Shown: in pieces, positions 6,218-6,690 of the stretch
Layout of the letters: each line of letters opens with the position of its first letter
How positions within the stretch are numbered: the first letter of the stretch is position 1
DNA from: Eubacteriales bacterium
GTDB taxonomy: Bacteria > Bacillota > Clostridia > Oscillospirales > CAG-272
Direction: 5' to 3'
DNA: 6,690 nt
Assembly (NCBI GenBank): GCA_028709565.1
Contig: JAQVWU010000167.1
Coordinates: 1-6,690 of the forward strand
The notes under the pieces: model-generated
The model's input: the letters and a program-made list of their open reading frames with translations, nothing else
Databases searched by the model: none
Told to the model about the DNA's origin: nothing
Translations under genes and position numbers: made by a program

Positions 6218-6690
6218 TAGCGCTGTATACCCTTTCGATAGCCGCCTCCGGTTCCACCGGCTATTTTACAAACGCCTTGCCGATGACAGTCCGCACCGTT
6301 CCTGGCCGGTCCTGACCACCGCCCTGTGGATGTTTCCGGTATCGTTGTTCTTCCTGGCCGCCGCCGCCCTGTCGGGGGACCTTGCGCCGAACCCCAGCCT
6401 CGTGCTGACATCGCTGCTCTCGGGCGGCGCGGCGATTATCATAATAAACCTCAACTTTTACATACCGATTCTGTTCTTGTTTGTGTTTCTCGGTGAGAGG
6501 GCGTCGTTTTTGCAGCTGACCGGCATCGCGCCGGCAACCGCCGTGATAATTTTTATCAATCTCAAATCAAATGACGGGCGCGCGCGGAATAAAAAAGACA
6601 ATAAATCCGGTATCATATCGGCGTGCGTCGCCTGTCTGGCAAACGGCACCGTCAACTTCGGTATAAAACTCCGGCAGTATCACACCCCCG
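6208..6690 (+). pseudogene. Frameshifted DMT/EamA-like membrane transporter, 3' end outside window
   Basis: An ATG at 6208 overlaps the preceding stop by 10 nt and reads MRIIALYTLSIAASGSTGYF, a typical first transmembrane helix. That frame hits TGA at 6313-6315. Reading the -1 frame from about 6267 continues sensibly as YKRLADDSPHRSWPVLTTAL, then as further hydrophobic segments, and stays open to the window edge. One extra T in the TTTT at 6264-6267 would restore a continuous frame. The restored protein contains FLFVFLGERASFLQLTGI, the conserved ErlS-type helix end of EamA/DMT carriers, and then a charged linker. A second set of helices begins with SGIISACVACLANGTVNFGIK, as expected for the second EamA repeat. 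Family members export or import small metabolites such as sugars or amino acids. Position and overlap suggest it serves the Gfo/Idh/MocA gene. The break may be a sequencing or assembly error rather than true decay. GGAG at 6190-6193 is a distant, weak ribosome binding site. Confidence 0.6.

Noticed and set aside
6264..6270. Programmed -1 frameshift in the transporter gene
   Set aside because: The bases do not form an XXXYYYZ slippery heptamer and I see no downstream stem-loop or pseudoknot of note, so a mutation or sequence error is simpler.

Overview
This is a chromosomal window of about 50% GC by eye. Strong GGAGG-type Shine-Dalgarno sites, consensus sigma-70 promoters with AT-rich flanks, and families such as VanZ-like, pRiA4b ORF-3-like, zinc-ribbon membrane proteins and several Gfo/Idh/MocA proteins suggest an uncultured Bacillota (Clostridia) or a similar gut or soil anaerobe. 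The taxonomic call is inference: no rRNA or other marker gene is present.

Layout. (1) 1-483, plus strand: the C-terminal 160 residues of a large sugar-hydrolase-like protein cut by the left edge. (2) 591-2524, plus strand: a two-gene unit of a Gfo/Idh/MocA oxidoreductase and a TIM-barrel sugar-phosphate isomerase/epimerase-like protein, overlapping by 10 nt and closed by an excellent intrinsic terminator at 2582-2612. (3) 2644-4878, minus strand: a zinc-ribbon single-pass membrane protein (4195-4878), a two-domain protein with a pRiA4b ORF-3-like C-terminus (2954-4051) and a small VanZ-like membrane protein (2644-2943). This block converges on unit 2 at the terminator. (4) 4879-5059: a divergent intergenic region with a perfect consensus promoter for the zinc-ribbon gene, a good promoter for the rightward gene and a palindrome over the latter's -35. 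(5) 5060-6217, plus strand: a second, unrelated-looking Gfo/Idh/MocA protein of the GH109-like type with EVP in place of EKP. (6) 6208-6690, plus strand: a DMT/EamA-like membrane transporter that overlaps it by 10 nt, appears frameshifted and runs off the right edge.

The plus-strand genes fit carbohydrate handling: a glycoside-hydrolase-like protein, NAD-dependent sugar oxidation with TIM-barrel isomerisation or lyase chemistry, and a second Gfo/Idh/MocA protein coupled to a transporter. The minus-strand genes look like unrelated housekeeping or orphan genes of unknown role. I see no RNA genes, insertion sequences, CRISPR arrays, phage genes or defence modules. Nothing here makes a clearly novel system. 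The points most worth checking are the Gfo/TIM-barrel pair, the EVP-type Gfo protein, the divergent promoter region and the broken transporter.
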